Counted from the first letter of the stretch, positions 10,832 through 20,807 are shown. The stretch is DNA of 64,000 nucleotides from Clostridium bowmanii (GCF_018861315.1 NZ_JAHLDL010000014.1:1-64000), one strand, 5' to 3'. Translations and numbers: made by a program. Notes: a model not told the origin generated them from the sequence alone.

Positions 10832-11003
10832 GAAATATATATCACCTCTTAAGAGGCCTTGTTGTATATTTTATCCAACATGTTCTCAGTATACTTTAGA
10901 AGCTATTGAAAAGTATGGAGCAATTAAAGGATCTATCATGGGAATAAAAAGAATATTGAGATGTCATCCTTACAATAAGGGCGGCTTTGATCCGGTTAAA
11001 TAA
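10794..11003 (+). CDS. yidD: membrane protein insertion efficiency factor YidD
   Basis: This 69-residue protein has the family pattern [34 protein letters not shown], with three conserved cysteines, and the end [13 protein letters not shown]. YidD is a peripheral inner-membrane protein that helps YidC-dependent insertion. The start lies inside rnpA (38-nt overlap); yidC follows 20 nt later. Confidence 0.95.
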   Translation: MKKILILGIKSYRKYISPLKRPCCIFYPTCSQYTLEAIEKYGAIKGSIMGIKRILRCHPYNKGGFDPVK

Positions 11004-11023
11004 CCATTTGGGAGGTTTTATTT

Positions 11024-11707
11024 TTGTATTCGAAATTACAGTTTTTAATTTCGCCGCTTCAAAAGTTCTTTTACTTTATACATAGTGGCATTCATACAGT
11101 TATACCAATTGAAAATATATCATTTGGACTAGCGATAATTGTGTTTACAATTATAATAAGGATATTATTGCTACCTTTAAGTATTAAACAAACTAAATCA
11201 ACGGCTAAAATGGGCGCAATTCAACCAGAAATGAAGAAAGTGCAAGAAAAATATAAAAAAGATCCACAAAAATCTCAGCAAGAAGTAATGAAGCTTTATA
11301 AAGAAAATGGAGTAAATCCAATGGGCGGGTGTTTGCCAATGCTTGTTCAGATGCCTATTCTATTTGCACTCTTTGCTGTGTTTAACACGTTAAATATGAA
11401 GGGCGCTGGATTCTTATGGATGCCAGATTTAACATTGCCTGATCCATATTATATATTACCAATATTGTCTACCGTTACAACGTATTTTTCATCAAAGCTT
11501 ATGCAACCACCAGGTGGCGGTGCTCAATCTAAACAAACTTCAACAATGAACACTGGAATGGCTATTTTCATGGGATTTATGAGTCTTAAATTCAAAGGTG
11601 CATTGGTATTATATTGGGTAATAAACAACGTATTACAAGTAATCCAAACTTTAGTTATAAATAAAATGGAACTAGGGAATACTGGAGTTGTAAAAAAACA
11701 GATTTAA
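11024..11707 (+). CDS. yidC: membrane protein insertase YidC/OxaA (SpoIIIJ type)
   Basis: The 227-residue insertase is of the short Gram-positive type. Translation begins at TTG 11024, 8 nt after a strong GGAGG (11011-11015). Hydrophobic segments lie near residues 25-50, 95-115 and 130-215. The conserved arginine of the hydrophilic groove is probably that in IIRILLLPLSIKQTKS, and the GGCLPMLVQMPILFALF segment is the YidC core signature. It works with YidD and is followed by jag, as in most Bacillota. Confidence 0.94.
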   Translation: MYSKLQFLISPLQKFFYFIHSGIHTVIPIENISFGLAIIVFTIIIRILLLPLSIKQTKSTAKMGAIQPEMKKVQEKYKKDPQKSQQEVMKLYKENGVNPMGGCLPMLVQMPILFALFAVFNTLNMKGAGFLWMPDLTLPDPYYILPILSTVTTYFSSKLMQPPGGGAQSKQTSTMNTGMAIFMGFMSLKFKGALVLYWVINNVLQVIQTLVINKMELGNTGVVKKQI

Positions 11708-11752
11708 CACAATTGCCTAATTTTATATTGAGAAAGGCGGGTGTCTTACTGT

Positions 11753-12379
11753 ATGAAGATTATAGAAATCATGGGGAAGAATGTAGAAGATGCAATCAAT
11801 AATGCATTGAAGGAATTAAAAGTTACAAGAGATAAAGTAAAAATTGAAACCTTAGACGAAGGTAGTAAAGGGTTTTTAAATATTATAGGGGTAAAACCTG
11901 CAAAAGTTAGAGTTACAGTTAAAAGAGATAGTTCATATGAAGCTAAAAATTTTCTAATGGAAGTATTGCAGTCTATGAGTATGAAAGCTGAAGTAAAACT
12001 AAAAGATGAAAATAATGAAATTAGGATTGATTTAATTGGACCTAATATGGGACTATTAATAGGATATAGAGGTGAGACACTAGACTCCCTTCAATACCTT
12101 GTAAGTTTAGTTGTAAACAAAAATCATGATGAAGAGTATAAAAGAGTAATATTAGATACTGAGAATTATAGGGCAAAAAGAGAAGAAACGTTAAAAAGAC
12201 TTGCATCAAAAATTGCCTATAAGGTAAGGGTTAGTGGTAGAGTATTAAAACTTGAACCAATGAACCCATATGAAAGAAGAATAATACACTCTACACTTCA
12301 AAATGATTCATATGTTTATACCTTTAGTGAAGGTGAAGAGCCCTATAGAAGAGTTGTAGTTGATTTAAAGAAAGCCTAA
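11753..12379 (+). CDS. khpB: Jag/KhpB RNA-binding protein
   Basis: This SpoIIIJ-associated protein has three modules: a Jag N-terminal domain (IIEIMGKNVEDAINNALKEL), a KH domain (near residues 75-145, with the GLLIGYRGETLDSLQYL loop) and a C-terminal R3H domain (EPMNPYERRIIHSTLQ). KhpB binds RNA globally with KhpA and affects cell elongation in other Bacillota. I take ATG 11753 as the start because the family begins there; an in-frame GTG at 11741 lies directly on the Shine-Dalgarno. Confidence 0.93.
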   Translation: MKIIEIMGKNVEDAINNALKELKVTRDKVKIETLDEGSKGFLNIIGVKPAKVRVTVKRDSSYEAKNFLMEVLQSMSMKAEVKLKDENNEIRIDLIGPNMGLLIGYRGETLDSLQYLVSLVVNKNHDEEYKRVILDTENYRAKREETLKRLASKIAYKVRVSGRVLKLEPMNPYERRIIHSTLQNDSYVYTFSEGEEPYRRVVVDLKKA

Positions 12380-12427
12380 GGGCTTTCTTTTTAAATTCAC
12401 AAAACTAAAATTAGGAGGTAACATTTA

Positions 12428-13804
12428 ATGAAAGAATTTGATACTATAGCTGCAATAGCAACTAGTATAGGGGAAAGTGGTATATCTATAATTAGAGTAT
12501 CTGGAGATAAGTCTAAAGATATAGTAGACAGTATATTTATAGGTAAAAACAATAGAAAACTTAATGATTTTAAAACTTATACCATGAAATATGGTCATAT
12601 TATTGATAAAAAGGGTATTAAACTTGATGAAGTTATTATTTCCTATATGAAGGGTCCTAAAAGTTTTACGGCAGAGGATACTATTGAGATAAATTGTCAT
12701 GGCGGGGTAATTGGAACTAATAGAATTCTGCAAGAAGTTATCAGGGCAGGAGCAAGAATGGCAGCACCAGGAGAATTTACTAAAAGAGCATTTTTAAATG
12801 GCAGGATTGACTTAAGTGAGGCTGAGGCGGTTATGGATATAATAACAGCAAAGACAGAGCTTAGTATGAAGTCTGCCCTTATGCAATCAGAAGGTTCGAT
12901 TTCCAGGGAAATAAAGAAAATAAGAAATAAATTACTTAATGTAATTGCACATATAGAAGTTACTGTTGATTACCCTGAAGAGGATATTGAAGAAGTAACA
13001 GCGGGAGAAGTTAAAGATGACGTTACCTCAATAATAGGAGAGATAGATTTATTACTCAGTACAGCGGATGAAGGTAAAATTCTAAGAGAAGGCTTAAGTA
13101 CTGTGATAGTTGGAAAACCTAATGTAGGAAAGTCTTCACTTCTTAATGCTCTTGTTAAAGAAAAAAGAGCTATAGTTACAGACGTACCTGGCACAACAAG
13201 GGATGCCATAGAAGAATATATAAGTATAGAAGGTATACCAGTTAAAATAGTAGATACTGCGGGCATAAGGGAAACCGAAGATATTGTTGAGAAAATAGGA
13301 GTAGAAACATCAAAACAAAAGATAGATGAGGCTGATTTAGTCATATTGATATTAGACTGGAGCAATAAGCTAAGTAAGGAAGATATGGAAATCATTAAAT
13401 ATATTAAAGAAAAAAAATATATTGTATTGTTAAATAAAAGTGATTTAGGTGGTAAAATAGAGAGAGAAGAATTACAAAGTTTAAAATCAAAATATATAAC
13501 TAATATATCAATTAAAACCGGTGAAGGATTAAATAAAGTTAAAGAACAAATTAAAGATTTATTTTTTAAAGGTGAAATTAAAACTGAAGGAGTATTTGTT
13601 ACAAATAATAGACATAAGGAAGCTTTAATAAGAGCAAAAGAAAACTTAGAATCATCACTAAATGCAATAGAATATACATCAGCTATAGATTTGGCTTCCA
13701 TTGATATAAGGAATGCATGGACTGATTTAGGTGATATTACTGGAGAGGCTTTAGACGAAGATATTATACATAAGATATTTTCAGAATTTTGTTTGGGAAA
13801 GTAG
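12428..13804 (+). CDS. mnmE: tRNA modification GTPase MnmE
   Basis: The 458-residue GTPase acts with MnmG to make (c)mnm5U34 in tRNAs reading purine-ending codons. The N-terminal folate-binding domain is followed by a helical domain with an inserted G domain: Walker [15 protein letters not shown] near 228, switch [12 protein letters not shown] and NKSD. It ends with the obligatory C-terminal CLGK, whose cysteine is catalytic. It precedes mnmG by only 8 nt. Confidence 0.98.
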   Translation: MKEFDTIAAIATSIGESGISIIRVSGDKSKDIVDSIFIGKNNRKLNDFKTYTMKYGHIIDKKGIKLDEVIISYMKGPKSFTAEDTIEINCHGGVIGTNRILQEVIRAGARMAAPGEFTKRAFLNGRIDLSEAEAVMDIITAKTELSMKSALMQSEGSISREIKKIRNKLLNVIAHIEVTVDYPEEDIEEVTAGEVKDDVTSIIGEIDLLLSTADEGKILREGLSTVIVGKPNVGKSSLLNALVKEKRAIVTDVPGTTRDAIEEYISIEGIPVKIVDTAGIRETEDIVEKIGVETSKQKIDEADLVILILDWSNKLSKEDMEIIKYIKEKKYIVLLNKSDLGGKIEREELQSLKSKYITNISIKTGEGLNKVKEQIKDLFFKGEIKTEGVFVTNNRHKEALIRAKENLESSLNAIEYTSAIDLASIDIRNAWTDLGDITGEALDEDIIHKIFSEFCLGK

Positions 13805-13812
13805 GGATAAAT

Positions 13813-15696
13813 ATGAAATATTTGGCAGGAAATTTCGATGTTGTAGTTATTGGAGCTGGTCACGCGGGTTGCGAGGCAGCGCTTGCAGCTGCAAGAATAG
13901 GATGCAAGACTTTAGTTTGTGCTATAAATTTAGATAGTGTGGCTTTGATGCCATGTAACCCTAATGTTGGTGGAACTGCTAAAGGTCATTTAGTAAGGGA
14001 AATAGATGCTCTTGGTGGTGAAATGGGAGTGAATATTGATAATACATATATACAATCAAGAATGCTAAACACGTCCAAAGGACCAGCTGTTTTTTCATTA
14101 AGAGCTCAAGCGGATAAAAAAGCATATGGCGCAAGAATGAAGAATGTAATAGAAACACAAGAAAATTTGGTGTTAAGACAATTGGAAGTAGTATCCATAG
14201 ATGTGACTGATGGAAAAATCAATGGAGTTCTTACAAAAAATGGTGCATACTTTAAAACAAAGGCTGTTATTATAGCTTCTGGAGTATATTTAAAATCTAA
14301 GGTTATAATTGGAGATCAAAGTTATAATGAAGGTCCAAGCGGATTACTTCCAGCTAATGAACTTTCTAAGTCATTAATTGAAATTGGGATAGACTTAAGG
14401 CGATTTAAAACAGGGACTCCAGCTAGAATAAATAGAGGATCAGTGGACTTTTCTAAAATGGAAGAGCAATGCGGCGACACTGAAGTAGTGCCATTTTCAT
14501 TTATTAGTGGAGATATACGTCGTAATCAACTTTCCTGTTATCTAACTTATACAAATGAAAATACCCATAATGTAATTAGGAAAAATATTCATAGATCTCC
14601 ACTATATAATGGATCCATCAAAAGTATAGGACCAAGATATTGCCCATCTATTGAAGATAAGGTAATGAGGTTCGCAGATAAGGAACGGCATCAAATATTC
14701 ATTGAACCGGAAGGTGAGAATACCCAGGAGATGTATGTACAAGGCATGTCTAGCTCACTTCCTGAGGAAATTCAGGTGGAAATGTTAAAAACAGTTCCTG
14801 GACTTGAAAATGTAGAAATTATGAGAACCGCATATGCTATAGAATATGATTGCATAGATTCAACAGATTTAAAACTTTCCTTGGAGTTTAAAAATATTGG
14901 AGGGTTATTCTCAGCGGGTCAAATAAATGGTAGTTCAGGATATGAAGAAGCGGCAGCGCAAGGTCTTATTGCAGGGATTAATGCTGCACTTAGTATTCAA
15001 AATAAGGATCCCTTAATATTAAAAAGATCCGATGGATATATAGGAGTTTTAATTGATGATTTAGTTACTAAAGGCACTAATGAACCCTATAGGATGATGA
15101 CTTCAAGAGCAGAGTATAGATTGTTATTAAGACAAGATAATGCTGATTTAAGACTTACTGAAATTGGACATAGTGTAGGCCTTGTTAAAGAACATAGATA
15201 TGAAATATTTTGTAAAAAGAAAGAGCAACTAGAAGAAGAAATTGAAAGAATAAAGCATTTACAAATTACAAATAAAAAAGATATTGAGGAATTCTTAATT
15301 TCTTGTGATTCTACACCACTTAAAAAACCTATTAGTTTATATGAGCTTATAAAAAGACCTGAACTTGATTATTATAAAGTTGAAAAACTTGATAAAGATA
15401 GACCTAAATTAAATAAATATATTGAGCAGCAAGTTAATATTATGTCAAAATATGAAGGATATATCCAGAAGCAATTAGATCAAATTCACCAATTTAAAAA
15501 GTTTGAAAACAAAATCATATCAAAAGAAATAATTTATGAAAATATAAAAGGTTTAAGGATTGAGGCTATGCAAAAACTAGGTAAAATTAGACCAATTAGC
15601 ATAGGTCAAGCTTCTAGAATATCAGGAGTATCACCTGCAGATATGACAGTTTTAATGATATATATTGAACAGCAGAATAGATTAAGAGATAATTAA
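13813..15696 (+). CDS. mnmG: tRNA uridine 5-carboxymethylaminomethyl modification enzyme MnmG
   Basis: This FAD-dependent partner of MnmE has about 627 residues. The Rossmann FAD motif [21 protein letters not shown] starts near residue 10, and the GidA signature [11 protein letters not shown] lies near 280. The C-terminal helical domain (near 550-620) contacts MnmE. I chose ATG 13813 (MKYLAGNF) after GGGATAAAT; an earlier in-frame ATG at 13789 lies inside the mnmE coding region. Confidence 0.97.
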   Translation: MKYLAGNFDVVVIGAGHAGCEAALAAARIGCKTLVCAINLDSVALMPCNPNVGGTAKGHLVREIDALGGEMGVNIDNTYIQSRMLNTSKGPAVFSLRAQADKKAYGARMKNVIETQENLVLRQLEVVSIDVTDGKINGVLTKNGAYFKTKAVIIASGVYLKSKVIIGDQSYNEGPSGLLPANELSKSLIEIGIDLRRFKTGTPARINRGSVDFSKMEEQCGDTEVVPFSFISGDIRRNQLSCYLTYTNENTHNVIRKNIHRSPLYNGSIKSIGPRYCPSIEDKVMRFADKERHQIFIEPEGENTQEMYVQGMSSSLPEEIQVEMLKTVPGLENVEIMRTAYAIEYDCIDSTDLKLSLEFKNIGGLFSAGQINGSSGYEEAAAQGLIAGINAALSIQNKDPLILKRSDGYIGVLIDDLVTKGTNEPYRMMTSRAEYRLLLRQDNADLRLTEIGHSVGLVKEHRYEIFCKKKEQLEEEIERIKHLQITNKKDIEEFLISCDSTPLKKPISLYELIKRPELDYYKVEKLDKDRPKLNKYIEQQVNIMSKYEGYIQKQLDQIHQFKKFENKIISKEIIYENIKGLRIEAMQKLGKIRPISIGQASRISGVSPADMTVLMIYIEQQNRLRDN

Positions 15697-15738
15697 GATG
15701 ATTATTTAATAAAATATAATAAAACCTAGAGGTGAAAG

Positions 15739-16458
15739 ATGAAATACTTTGACATATTGAACCAGGCTAGTAGAAATGAAGGCCTAGAATTTAACGAAAA
15801 AAAGTATGAGCAATTTATGAAATATAAAGACCTTATAAAAGAATGGAATGAAAAAGTAAATTTAACTGCTATAAAAGAAGACGAAGAAATAATAAAAAAA
15901 CATTTTATTGATTCTATGAAAGTTTTTAAGTTTCAAGGACTAAAAAATGCAAAAACGGTTATAGACATAGGAACTGGTGGAGGATTTCCAGGTATCCCTA
16001 TGAAAATAATTAAACCTGAAATAAATATAGTTTTATTAGATTCATTGAATAAGAGAATTAATTTTTTAAATGAAGTAATTTTAAATCTTCAATTAGAAAA
16101 AATTAAAGCTATTCATGGTAGGGCAGAAGATTTTGCACAAGATAGGCAATATAGAGAGAAGTTTGATGTAGCTGTATCTCGAGCTGTTGCTAATTTAACA
16201 GTACTTAGTGAATATTGTTTACCTTATGTAAAGGTGGGTGGATATTTTGTTGCAATGAAAGGTCCTGCAGTTGAAGAAGAGATTAAGGCTTCAAAAAATG
16301 CAATTAGAATGCTAGGTGGACGTATAGAACATATTGAGAAGGTACAAATTGAAGACAGTGATTTAGACCATAATTTAGTAATAATAAGTAAAATTTCAGG
16401 GACACATAAGAAATATCCCAGAAAAGCAGGGATGGTTGCCAAAAGTCCTTTAGTGTAA
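15739..16458 (+). CDS. rsmG: 16S rRNA (guanine-N7) methyltransferase RsmG
   Basis: This 239-residue SAM-dependent methyltransferase modifies G527 (E. coli numbering) of 16S rRNA in the 530 loop. The SAM-binding motif [17 protein letters not shown] is near residue 75 and the substrate-side motif [20 protein letters not shown] near 145. It follows mnmG by 42 nt with its own ribosome-binding site (AGAGGTG). Confidence 0.96.
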   Translation: MKYFDILNQASRNEGLEFNEKKYEQFMKYKDLIKEWNEKVNLTAIKEDEEIIKKHFIDSMKVFKFQGLKNAKTVIDIGTGGGFPGIPMKIIKPEINIVLLDSLNKRINFLNEVILNLQLEKIKAIHGRAEDFAQDRQYREKFDVAVSRAVANLTVLSEYCLPYVKVGGYFVAMKGPAVEEEIKASKNAIRMLGGRIEHIEKVQIEDSDLDHNLVIISKISGTHKKYPRKAGMVAKSPLV

Positions 16459-16571
16459 AATTTCAACTATAAATGGAATAATTTGTTGTACGAAAAATAT
16501 AAAAAAAAGAAGGAAATAAGATAAAAACAGAGAATTGTTAATAAAAGGAAAAATTTAAGGGATGGTATATT

Positions 16572-17351
16572 ATGCAAAATGATGTAAAATATGTGTCTAT
16601 AGAATTAATATCTCCAAATGTTTATCAACCTAGAAAGCATTTTAATGAAGAAACTATTGAAGAACTTTCTCAGTCAATAAAAGCTTATGGTATAATCCAG
16701 CCCCTAACAGTTAGAAAAAGCGGGGAGAGTAGATATGAATTAGTAGCAGGAGAAAGAAGATTAAGAGCCGCAAAAAAAATAGGACTCCAGCAGGTTCCAG
16801 TAATTATTATAGATATTACAGATAAAGACTCCGCAGCAATTGCACTACTTGAAAATCTACAAAGAGAAGATTTGAATTTTTTGGAAGAAGCCTCAGCTTA
16901 CTATAATCTTATTCAGGATCATTCTTACACACAGGAAAAATTAGCACAAATAATAGGAAAAAAACAATCAACTATTGCTAATAAATTAAGATTGCTAAAA
17001 TTGGATAAAGAGATTGCAAATGTTTTGATAGAGAACAAGCTTACGGAGAGACATGCTAGAGCACTATTAAAATTAACAGATATAAACCTTCAAGGAAAGG
17101 TACTTAAAATAATCGTTGATAGATCACTTAATGTTAAAAATACAGAAGATCTTATTGAAAAAGAATTATTGAAGTTATGTAGAGATGAAGTAGCTGTAGA
17201 TGGGAAGAAAAAAATAAAAGGCATTTTTGCACCTAGAGTTTACATAAATACTATAAAACAAGTTTTTGATAAGTATGGCATAAATGCAGAATATAAATCT
17301 AGAGAATTAGAAGATAGTATAGAAGTAACAATAAGAATACCTAAAAAATAG
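16572..17351 (+). CDS. noc: ParB-family nucleoid occlusion protein Noc
   Basis: This 259-residue ParB paralogue has the CTP-binding ParB/Srx core (QPRKHF, ELVAGERRLRAAKKIG near 57, ENLQREDLNFLEEA) and a central HTH (QEKLAQIIGKKQSTIANKLRLLKL). Its place between rsmG and parA is that of noc, the inhibitor of division over the nucleoid. It starts directly with the ParB core and lacks the amphipathic N-terminal helix that B. subtilis Noc uses to reach the membrane; no alternative upstream start codon lies before the stop in frame. The gene ends in a terminator that contains a parS site. Confidence 0.85.
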   Translation: MQNDVKYVSIELISPNVYQPRKHFNEETIEELSQSIKAYGIIQPLTVRKSGESRYELVAGERRLRAAKKIGLQQVPVIIIDITDKDSAAIALLENLQREDLNFLEEASAYYNLIQDHSYTQEKLAQIIGKKQSTIANKLRLLKLDKEIANVLIENKLTERHARALLKLTDINLQGKVLKIIVDRSLNVKNTEDLIEKELLKLCRDEVAVDGKKKIKGIFAPRVYINTIKQVFDKYGINAEYKSRELEDSIEVTIRIPKK

Positions 17352-17393
17352 AAAAGAAACAGAATGTTTCACGTGAAACATTCTGTTTCTTTT
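17352..17393 (+). terminator. noc terminator made of a perfect 42-nt palindrome
   Basis: Two 21-nt arms (17352-17372 and 17373-17393) are exact reverse complements, followed by more T-rich sequence. The centre of the palindrome is a parS site. As RNA it forms a long hairpin with a U-tract, so it can terminate noc transcription. Confidence 0.8.
17365..17380. promoter_or_regulatory. parS centromere site 1
   Basis: TGTTTCACGTGAAACA is identical to the canonical Bacillota parS consensus bound by ParB (Spo0J). It lies between noc and parA at the centre of the noc terminator hairpin. Confidence 0.97.
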
Positions 17394-17582
17394 TATTTTT
17401 TTTCAAAAAATGAAGAAAATACTATTAAAATATTTAACATATCTATATAATAAGCTATATAGTAAAATTAGTTAGGCATATTTAAATAATTAATAAGTAT
17501 ATGTATTAGCATATTTGAGTTGTTATTTATTTTTATGTACCTTATGTAAAGGTGAATAATATTATGAAGGGTAGGTGTAGTC

Positions 17583-18359
17583 ATGAAAACCATATGTATT
17601 TTTAATCAAAAAGGGGGCGTAGGTAAAACTACTACTAACATAAACCTATGTTCCTATTTAGCTATGCAAGGTAAAAAAATTCTAACGATAGATATTGATC
17701 CTCAAGGAAATACTACAAGTGGCTTAGGATTTGATAAGAAAAAAATAAAACTATCTATATATGATTTATTAACATCAGATATTTCCATTAGGGATACTAT
17801 AAAAGAATGCGAATTAGTAAACAATTTGTACATAGTACCATCTAAAATGGAACTGGCAGGCGCAGAAGTAGAATTGATTAGTAGAAGTAATCGTGAAAAT
17901 ATACTAAAGGAAAAGCTTAAAGAAATAGAAGGAGAATTTGATTATGTTTTCATAGATTGTCCTCCGTCACTTGGAATTTTGACTATAAATGCACTTACGG
18001 CTGCGAGTAGTGTACTTACTCCTATTCAATGTGAATTTTATGCTTTGGAAGGTGTAGGACAATTAGTGAATACTATTCAATTAGTTAAAAAGTCTTTAAA
18101 TAAAGAATTACAAATTGAGGGCGTAATTTTGAGTATGTATGACAATAGAACAAAATTATGTAATGAGGTTGTATCAGAAGTTAAAAAATATTTTAACGAT
18201 AAAGTATATAAAATTACAATACCTAGGAATATAAGACTGGCTGAGGCTCCGAGTTTTGGATTACCCATTATGTTGTATGATGATAAATGTAAAGGTTCAG
18301 AAGCTTACGAAGCATTGGCAAATGAGTTTTTAGATAGACAAGGGAGGGATATATTTTGA
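17583..18359 (+). CDS. parA: chromosome partitioning ATPase ParA (Soj)
   Basis: This 258-residue deviant-Walker ATPase contains the P-loop KGGVGKTTTNINL from residue 10 and DIDPQGNTTSGLG near 37. It forms ATP-dependent dimers on nucleoid DNA and, with ParB-parS, segregates origins; in Bacillus, Soj also regulates DnaA. Its stop TGA overlaps the TTG start of parB, so the two are tightly coupled. A 230-nt AT-rich gap with a parS site lies upstream. Confidence 0.97.
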   Translation: MKTICIFNQKGGVGKTTTNINLCSYLAMQGKKILTIDIDPQGNTTSGLGFDKKKIKLSIYDLLTSDISIRDTIKECELVNNLYIVPSKMELAGAEVELISRSNRENILKEKLKEIEGEFDYVFIDCPPSLGILTINALTAASSVLTPIQCEFYALEGVGQLVNTIQLVKKSLNKELQIEGVILSMYDNRTKLCNEVVSEVKKYFNDKVYKITIPRNIRLAEAPSFGLPIMLYDDKCKGSEAYEALANEFLDRQGRDIF

Positions 18360-19207
18360 ATAAGAAGTTTGGGCTAGGTAGAGGACTTGGAGCTTTAATA
18401 CCTGAGGAAGAAATTACAGAGGAAAGTTCAATGGTTCTTAAAATATCTATGAATTTGATTAAAGCTAATATTGATCAGCCAAGGAAAAGCTTTGATCCTG
18501 AAAGAATATCAGAACTTGCGCAATCAATAAAGGAACATGGGGTTATTCAACCTATTATAGTAAATAAGGAAGCAGATGATACTTACACGGTTGTAGCCGG
18601 TGAAAGGAGATTTAGAGCAGCTAAAAGTATTGGACTTTCAGAAATGCCTGCAATTATAATGAACATAGATGATAAGGAAGTATTGGAAATATCATTAATA
18701 GAAAATATTCAAAGAGAAGATTTAAACCCTATTGAAGAAGCGATAGCTTACAAAAAACTATTAGTGGATTTTAATCTTACTCAGGAAGAAATTAGTAAGA
18801 AGGTTTGTAAATCAAGAACAGCTATAGCAAATTGTATGAGATTATTAAATTTAGATGAAAGAGTTCAAGATTACATAATAGATGGTGTGATTTCAGAGGG
18901 TCATGGAAGGGCAATACTAGGGCTCGTCGATAAGGAAATCCAATATGGAATTGCTCAAATGGTTATTGATGAGAATCTAAATGTGAGAGAAACAGAGAGA
19001 TTGGTAAAGAACTTTGAAAATGAAAAAAAAGAAAAAGTAGCTAAAACTCAATGTAATATATATTATAAAGATATAATGAGTAAATTAGAAAACCGTTTTG
19101 GTACTAAAGTTCTCATAAATTGTAAAAACAAAGAAAAGGGTAAAATAGAAATCGAGTATTATTCGGAAGAGGATTTTGAAAGGATTTTGGAAATTTTAAA
19201 CATGTAA
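18356..19207 (+). CDS. parB: chromosome partitioning protein ParB (Spo0J)
   Basis: This 283-residue CTPase clamp loads at parS and spreads along DNA. The N-terminal basic KFGLGRGLGALI is the ParA-activating tail. The CTP pocket motifs are QPRKSFD, VVAGERRFRAAKSIG (near 80) and ENIQREDLNPIEEA. The HTH lies near residue 145. Translation starts at TTG 18356, which overlaps the parA stop by 4 nt. A second parS follows the stop directly. Confidence 0.97.
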   Translation: MNKKFGLGRGLGALIPEEEITEESSMVLKISMNLIKANIDQPRKSFDPERISELAQSIKEHGVIQPIIVNKEADDTYTVVAGERRFRAAKSIGLSEMPAIIMNIDDKEVLEISLIENIQREDLNPIEEAIAYKKLLVDFNLTQEEISKKVCKSRTAIANCMRLLNLDERVQDYIIDGVISEGHGRAILGLVDKEIQYGIAQMVIDENLNVRETERLVKNFENEKKEKVAKTQCNIYYKDIMSKLENRFGTKVLINCKNKEKGKIEIEYYSEEDFERILEILNM

Positions 19208-19223
19208 TGTTTCACGTGAAACA
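19208..19223. promoter_or_regulatory. parS centromere site 2
   Basis: A second exact TGTTTCACGTGAAACA begins at the parB stop codon's neighbouring base, within an 18-nt palindrome (19207-19224). Together with site 1 it brackets the parA-parB pair, as is common near clostridial origins. Confidence 0.97.
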
Positions 19224-19246
19224 TAATGGAGAGGATGTAATTATAA

Positions 19247-19750
19247 ATGCAAAGTATATTTAATTTTATAAACAGTGCACAGTTATATATAACAATAGCA
19301 CTTATGGTAATTGTAATGATTTTAATCATAATAATTATAATGACGTATTCATCTTTAAATAAATTAGAGAGAAAATATAGAAAATTAATGAGAGGCGTAA
19401 ACAATAAAAATTTAGAGGATATGGTTGTAGCTTATTTGGATAAAATTGATGGTGTTAAAGAAGAAAATGATATTATGAAGCAAATGTATGAGCAAATAAA
19501 TGCTGAACTAAAAACCTGTGTTCAAAAGACCTCAATGGTAAGATATAGGGCTTTCGAAGATGTTGGAAGTGATTTAAGTTTCTCTATAGCATTTTTAGAT
19601 GGCAACAATAATGGTGCTATATTAACAAGTATTTATAGTAGAAATGAGAGTACAACTTATGCTAAACCAATAGATAAAGGAATGTCTAGGTATGAATTAT
19701 CTGAGGAAGAAAATAAGGTTTTACAAGGAGCTATAAATTTCGGAAATTAA
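19247..19750 (+). CDS. DUF4446 membrane protein
   Basis: This 167-residue protein has one N-terminal membrane helix (about residues 14-36, rich in Ile/Val/Met), a charged coiled-coil-like stretch (about 40-85), and a conserved C-terminal domain with VRYRAFEDVGSDLSFSIAFLDGNNNG and SIYSRNESTTYAKPI. This matches the DUF4446 family that usually follows parB in clostridia. Its function is unknown; the position suggests co-expression with ParAB. Confidence 0.85.
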   Translation: MQSIFNFINSAQLYITIALMVIVMILIIIIIMTYSSLNKLERKYRKLMRGVNNKNLEDMVVAYLDKIDGVKEENDIMKQMYEQINAELKTCVQKTSMVRYRAFEDVGSDLSFSIAFLDGNNNGAILTSIYSRNESTTYAKPIDKGMSRYELSEEENKVLQGAINFGN

Positions 19751-19853
19751 ATGAAATACACTTTTAGGTAATCAAAAAAATTATAAAAATAAATTTGAAA
19801 AATTATGATAAAAAAATCTCGTTGGGGAACACTAAAAACAAAGGAGTTTTTTT

Positions 19854-20111
19854 ATGGTAATATGTATTTCACAAGAACTTAACTATTTACAAGAACAATT
19901 AGTTAAAAGGGGATATACAGTTATAAATAATAGAGATAATAATACCAATTGTGATGTAATAATATGTGATCTTAAAGATGGTGGACTTATGAATCTAAAT
20001 ATGCAAAATAATATAAGAAGAGAAGGAACCCTGATTATTGATAGTGGAAGCAGGACTATTGATGAAATAGAATATATACTTTGTAATAGAGTATATAGTT
20101 TAATATTTTAA
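19854..20111 (+). CDS. small YkuS/UPF0180-like protein
   Basis: This 85-residue protein begins after a strong AAAGGAG. It resembles the YkuS (UPF0180) family in size and in its N-terminal pattern of a predicted helix followed by GYTV and a short acidic strand; I am not certain of the family. There is no signal peptide or membrane segment. It ends at a bidirectional terminator shared with yyaC. The function is unknown. Confidence 0.65.
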   Translation: MVICISQELNYLQEQLVKRGYTVINNRDNNTNCDVIICDLKDGGLMNLNMQNNIRREGTLIIDSGSRTIDEIEYILCNRVYSLIF

Positions 20112-20114
20112 AAA

Positions 20115-20145
20115 AACAACAAGCTTATAATCTTGTTGTTTTTTT
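20115..20145 (+). terminator. bidirectional terminator
   Basis: AACAACAAG (20115-20123) pairs with CTTGTTGTT (20132-20140). A T-run follows on the plus strand and an A-run precedes it, so it can stop both the small rightward gene and the leftward yyaC transcript. Confidence 0.85.
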
Positions 20146-20156
20146 ATGTGATTAAA

Positions 20157-20759
20157 TTAACCTTCAACATCTTTTATATTGAAATCATCATAGTTATAAC
20201 TAAAACTTCTTCCACCTAAAGTCTTAAGTACAGAATGATATAAACCATTTGATATAGCATCAGCAAGCATCATTACTGTGTACAATCTTGTATTTTGAAG
20301 CACCATAAATTCAAAGGCACCAGATATGTTTACAACTCCCGTTATGCTAAGATCACCTACTTTAGGTAAATCTTTATTTAAAGCAGCACCTGGGCATAAG
20401 GGTTTTTCTTCAATAATTATTTTACCTACATTTTGTAAACTTCCAAGGCAAGCATCAATTGCAATGATGTAAGGGTTAGTATAGGAATAGTTAATTTCAT
20501 CAATTGTTTCACATAAATTTTTTGCATGTACAGGACATTCAAGACTTCCATAAATATGAATCTTATTTCTAACTAGAAATTTGAGTTTGTTTCCAACTAA
20601 AGGTCCTAAACTGTCACCAGTAGATCTGTCGGTACCAATACACAAAACAACAATAGGACGTGAGCATTTAACAATGGGAAAAATATACTGACTTATAATA
20701 TCTCTTAACTTAAAAGTGCAATCTCGGGACATAGAATCTAAAATAACTTTATCTAACAT
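20157..20759 (-). CDS. yyaC: sporulation protein YyaC (protease-like fold)
   Basis: This 200-residue protein matches the YyaC family, which has the fold of the germination protease GPR and hydrogenase-maturation peptidases (VVLCIGTDRSTGDSLGPLVG near 38, IAIDACLGS near 98, PGAALNKDLPKVGDLSITGVVN near 123). YyaC is conserved in spore formers and its exact role is unsettled. It is the last gene of a leftward group with the AI-2E-type permease. Its Shine-Dalgarno lies inside a hairpin with a U-tract. Confidence 0.9.
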   Translation of the reverse strand: MLDKVILDSMSRDCTFKLRDIISQYIFPIVKCSRPIVVLCIGTDRSTGDSLGPLVGNKLKFLVRNKIHIYGSLECPVHAKNLCETIDEINYSYTNPYIIAIDACLGSLQNVGKIIIEEKPLCPGAALNKDLPKVGDLSITGVVNISGAFEFMVLQNTRLYTVMMLADAISNGLYHSVLKTLGGRSFSYNYDDFNIKDVEG

Positions 20760-20761
20760 AA

Positions 20762-20804
20762 AAAAAACCTCCTATTTGGATTTTATCCATGTAGAAGGTT
20801 TTTT
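20762..20804 (-). promoter_or_regulatory. hairpin overlapping the yyaC ribosome-binding site
   Basis: On the minus strand AAAAAACCT (20796-20804) pairs with AGGTTTTTT (20762-20770), and an inner TGGAT/ATCCA pair (20777-20789) extends it. The 3' arm contains the AGG of the yyaC AGGAGG, and the T-run lies between the Shine-Dalgarno and ATG. It can act as a terminator after the permease gene or mask the yyaC start. Confidence 0.6.
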
Positions 20805-20807
20805 ATT

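Noticed and set aside
12970-13863. Long minus-strand ORF of 297 codons opposite mnmE
   Set aside because: It lies entirely opposite the well-supported mnmE gene, has low-complexity Ser/Leu/Ile composition and no ribosome-binding site.
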